A DNA stretch of 64,000 nucleotides from DATFTF01 sp963825175. Its GTDB lineage: Bacteria > Acidobacteriota > Thermoanaerobaculia > UBA5066 > Gp7-AA6. Both the position numbers and the translations under genes were made by a program. This document shows, piece by piece, positions 63,454-64,000 of this stretch. Within the stretch, counting starts at the first letter, position 1. Each line of letters opens with the position of its first letter. The stretch lies in NCBI GenBank assembly GCA_963825175.1, contig CAWGSA010000004.1, positions 197,637-261,636 on the forward strand, read 5' to 3'. The notes below the pieces were generated by a model. That model was not told where the DNA came from. It saw only the letters and a list, made by a program, of their open reading frames with translations, and made no database searches.

Positions 63454-64000
63454 GTGAACGGGGACGGCAGCAACCGGAATGACGCTGGCTCCTCGCCGTG
63501 GACCGACGATTCCGCGGCCGACGTGGTGGAGCAAAGCGGACACCGCTCTTTCCCGTCGCTGAACTGGCACCCACCGCGGGGCGCCGCGATCCTGCTCGCC
63601 GTGGGGCTGGTCATCGGGCTTGCCGCGGGATACGCGACCGGATACCGGCAGGCACCGAGGAACGCCAGCGCGCCGCCGACGCCCGGCGTCCGGCCCAGCC
63701 TCACCGCTGCCAGCGCCGGTGCCGTATCCAACAGTGATCACAGGCACCGCGATACCAGTCGGGGGCACCGGAACGGTGCTCACTGATGGCCTGGCGCTGA
63801 CCCAGGACACCGGCACGTGTTCCGTGCAGTCCGGCCGGGAACTCCAGCTCGGCGTGCAGGTCACCAACGGGTCCACGGAGCCGATCGGGATCGGCCGGAT
63901 CCGCACCGTGCTTCCCCTTAGCGGCCTCAAGGTGGTCTCGCAGCAATGGGCGCCGTGCGGGGTGATCGGGGCGGTCCAGGTTGCCGATCACCCTCGGGCC
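63454..64000 (+). CDS. Membrane protein of unknown function, partial and frameshifted
   Basis: GTG 63454 (MNGDGSNRNDAGSSPWTDDS). One membrane segment (AAILLAVGLVIGLAAGYATG) follows a polar N-terminus. The frame changes near 63,723 and continues AIPVGGTGTVLTDGLALTQD, a beta-rich extracellular part with CSVQSGRELQLGVQVTNGST. The 3' end is beyond the window. No family is recognised. Confidence 0.7.

Noticed and set aside
1..64000. CRISPR array, tRNA or rRNA genes, insertion sequences or prophage
   Set aside because: I found no regular direct repeats with spacers, no tRNA cloverleaf, no rRNA and no transposase or integrase motif. A tRNAscan or ISfinder run would settle this.

Overview
The window reads as two pieces of different origin that meet near 28.1 kb. 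Positions 1 to about 28,140 look like an Acidobacteriota-type Gram-negative genome: FG-GAP, PKD and PEGA secreted proteins, Wzm/Wzt-type polysaccharide export genes, strong hairpin terminators, and GTG or TTG starts overlapping upstream stops. From about 28,150 to 64,000 every recognisable gene is of high-GC actinobacterial type (Streptosporangiales-like): an AfsR-like NB-ARC/TPR regulator, YtrA-type GntR/ABC cassettes, a DHA2 efflux pump, a LuxR two-component system, CDGSH/ferritin-like redox proteins, and a sequence matching the actinobacterial dif consensus. Both taxonomic labels are judgements from gene content; no search was run. The simplest reading is a chimeric contig.

Left piece. 0.5-2.2 kb: divergent Lrp regulator (with a promoter/operator overlap) and a DnaJ-like chaperone with half a zinc finger. 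2.3-4.7 kb: a minus-strand operon of XRE regulator, TPR protein and secreted protein. 4.8-14.2 kb: an ABC-2 export permease followed by three large secreted proteins (FG-GAP, an unknown, a 1,619-residue PKD protein) separated by terminators. 14.4-26.4 kb: a run of surface-glycan genes (radical SAM, Wzt-like ATPase, methyltransferase, five glycosyltransferases, GNAT acyltransferase, PIG-L/GT2 fusion), most coupled by 4-nt overlaps. 26.5-27.8 kb: a PEGA protein, tandem terminators, and a rod-shaped structured RNA of about 168 nt that is a 6S RNA candidate.

Right piece. 28.2-36.3 kb: AfsR-like regulator, a decayed metallophosphoesterase, class V aminotransferase, AraC/VOC pair, phosphotransferase-like protein, EamA transporter with divergent Lrp and thioesterase. 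36.3-40.4 kb: VIT-like protein, DHA2 transporter plus cytidylate kinase-like protein, amidohydrolase. 40.4-44.6 kb: a 1,057-residue ferritin-like/CDGSH/4Fe-4S/CDGSH/globin-like protein and its divergent LysR regulator. 44.6-46.6 kb: GlcG/HbpS-like protein, hydrolase remnant, epoxide hydrolase. 46.7-49.1 and 59.8-62.1 kb: two paralogous GntR-ATPase-permease cassettes, each behind a palindromic operator. 50.2-55.3 kb: MacB-like ABC exporter divergent from a histidine kinase/response regulator pair. 55.4-64 kb: thymidylate synthase-like protein, Gfo/Idh oxidoreductase, kinase, dif site, SnoaL-like protein, methyltransferase, coaD and a partial membrane protein.

Many genes, mostly in the right piece, are interrupted by single-base frameshifts, nearly all in the direction expected of an extra base. 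I read these as consensus errors, and give such genes as one CDS spanning all frames.
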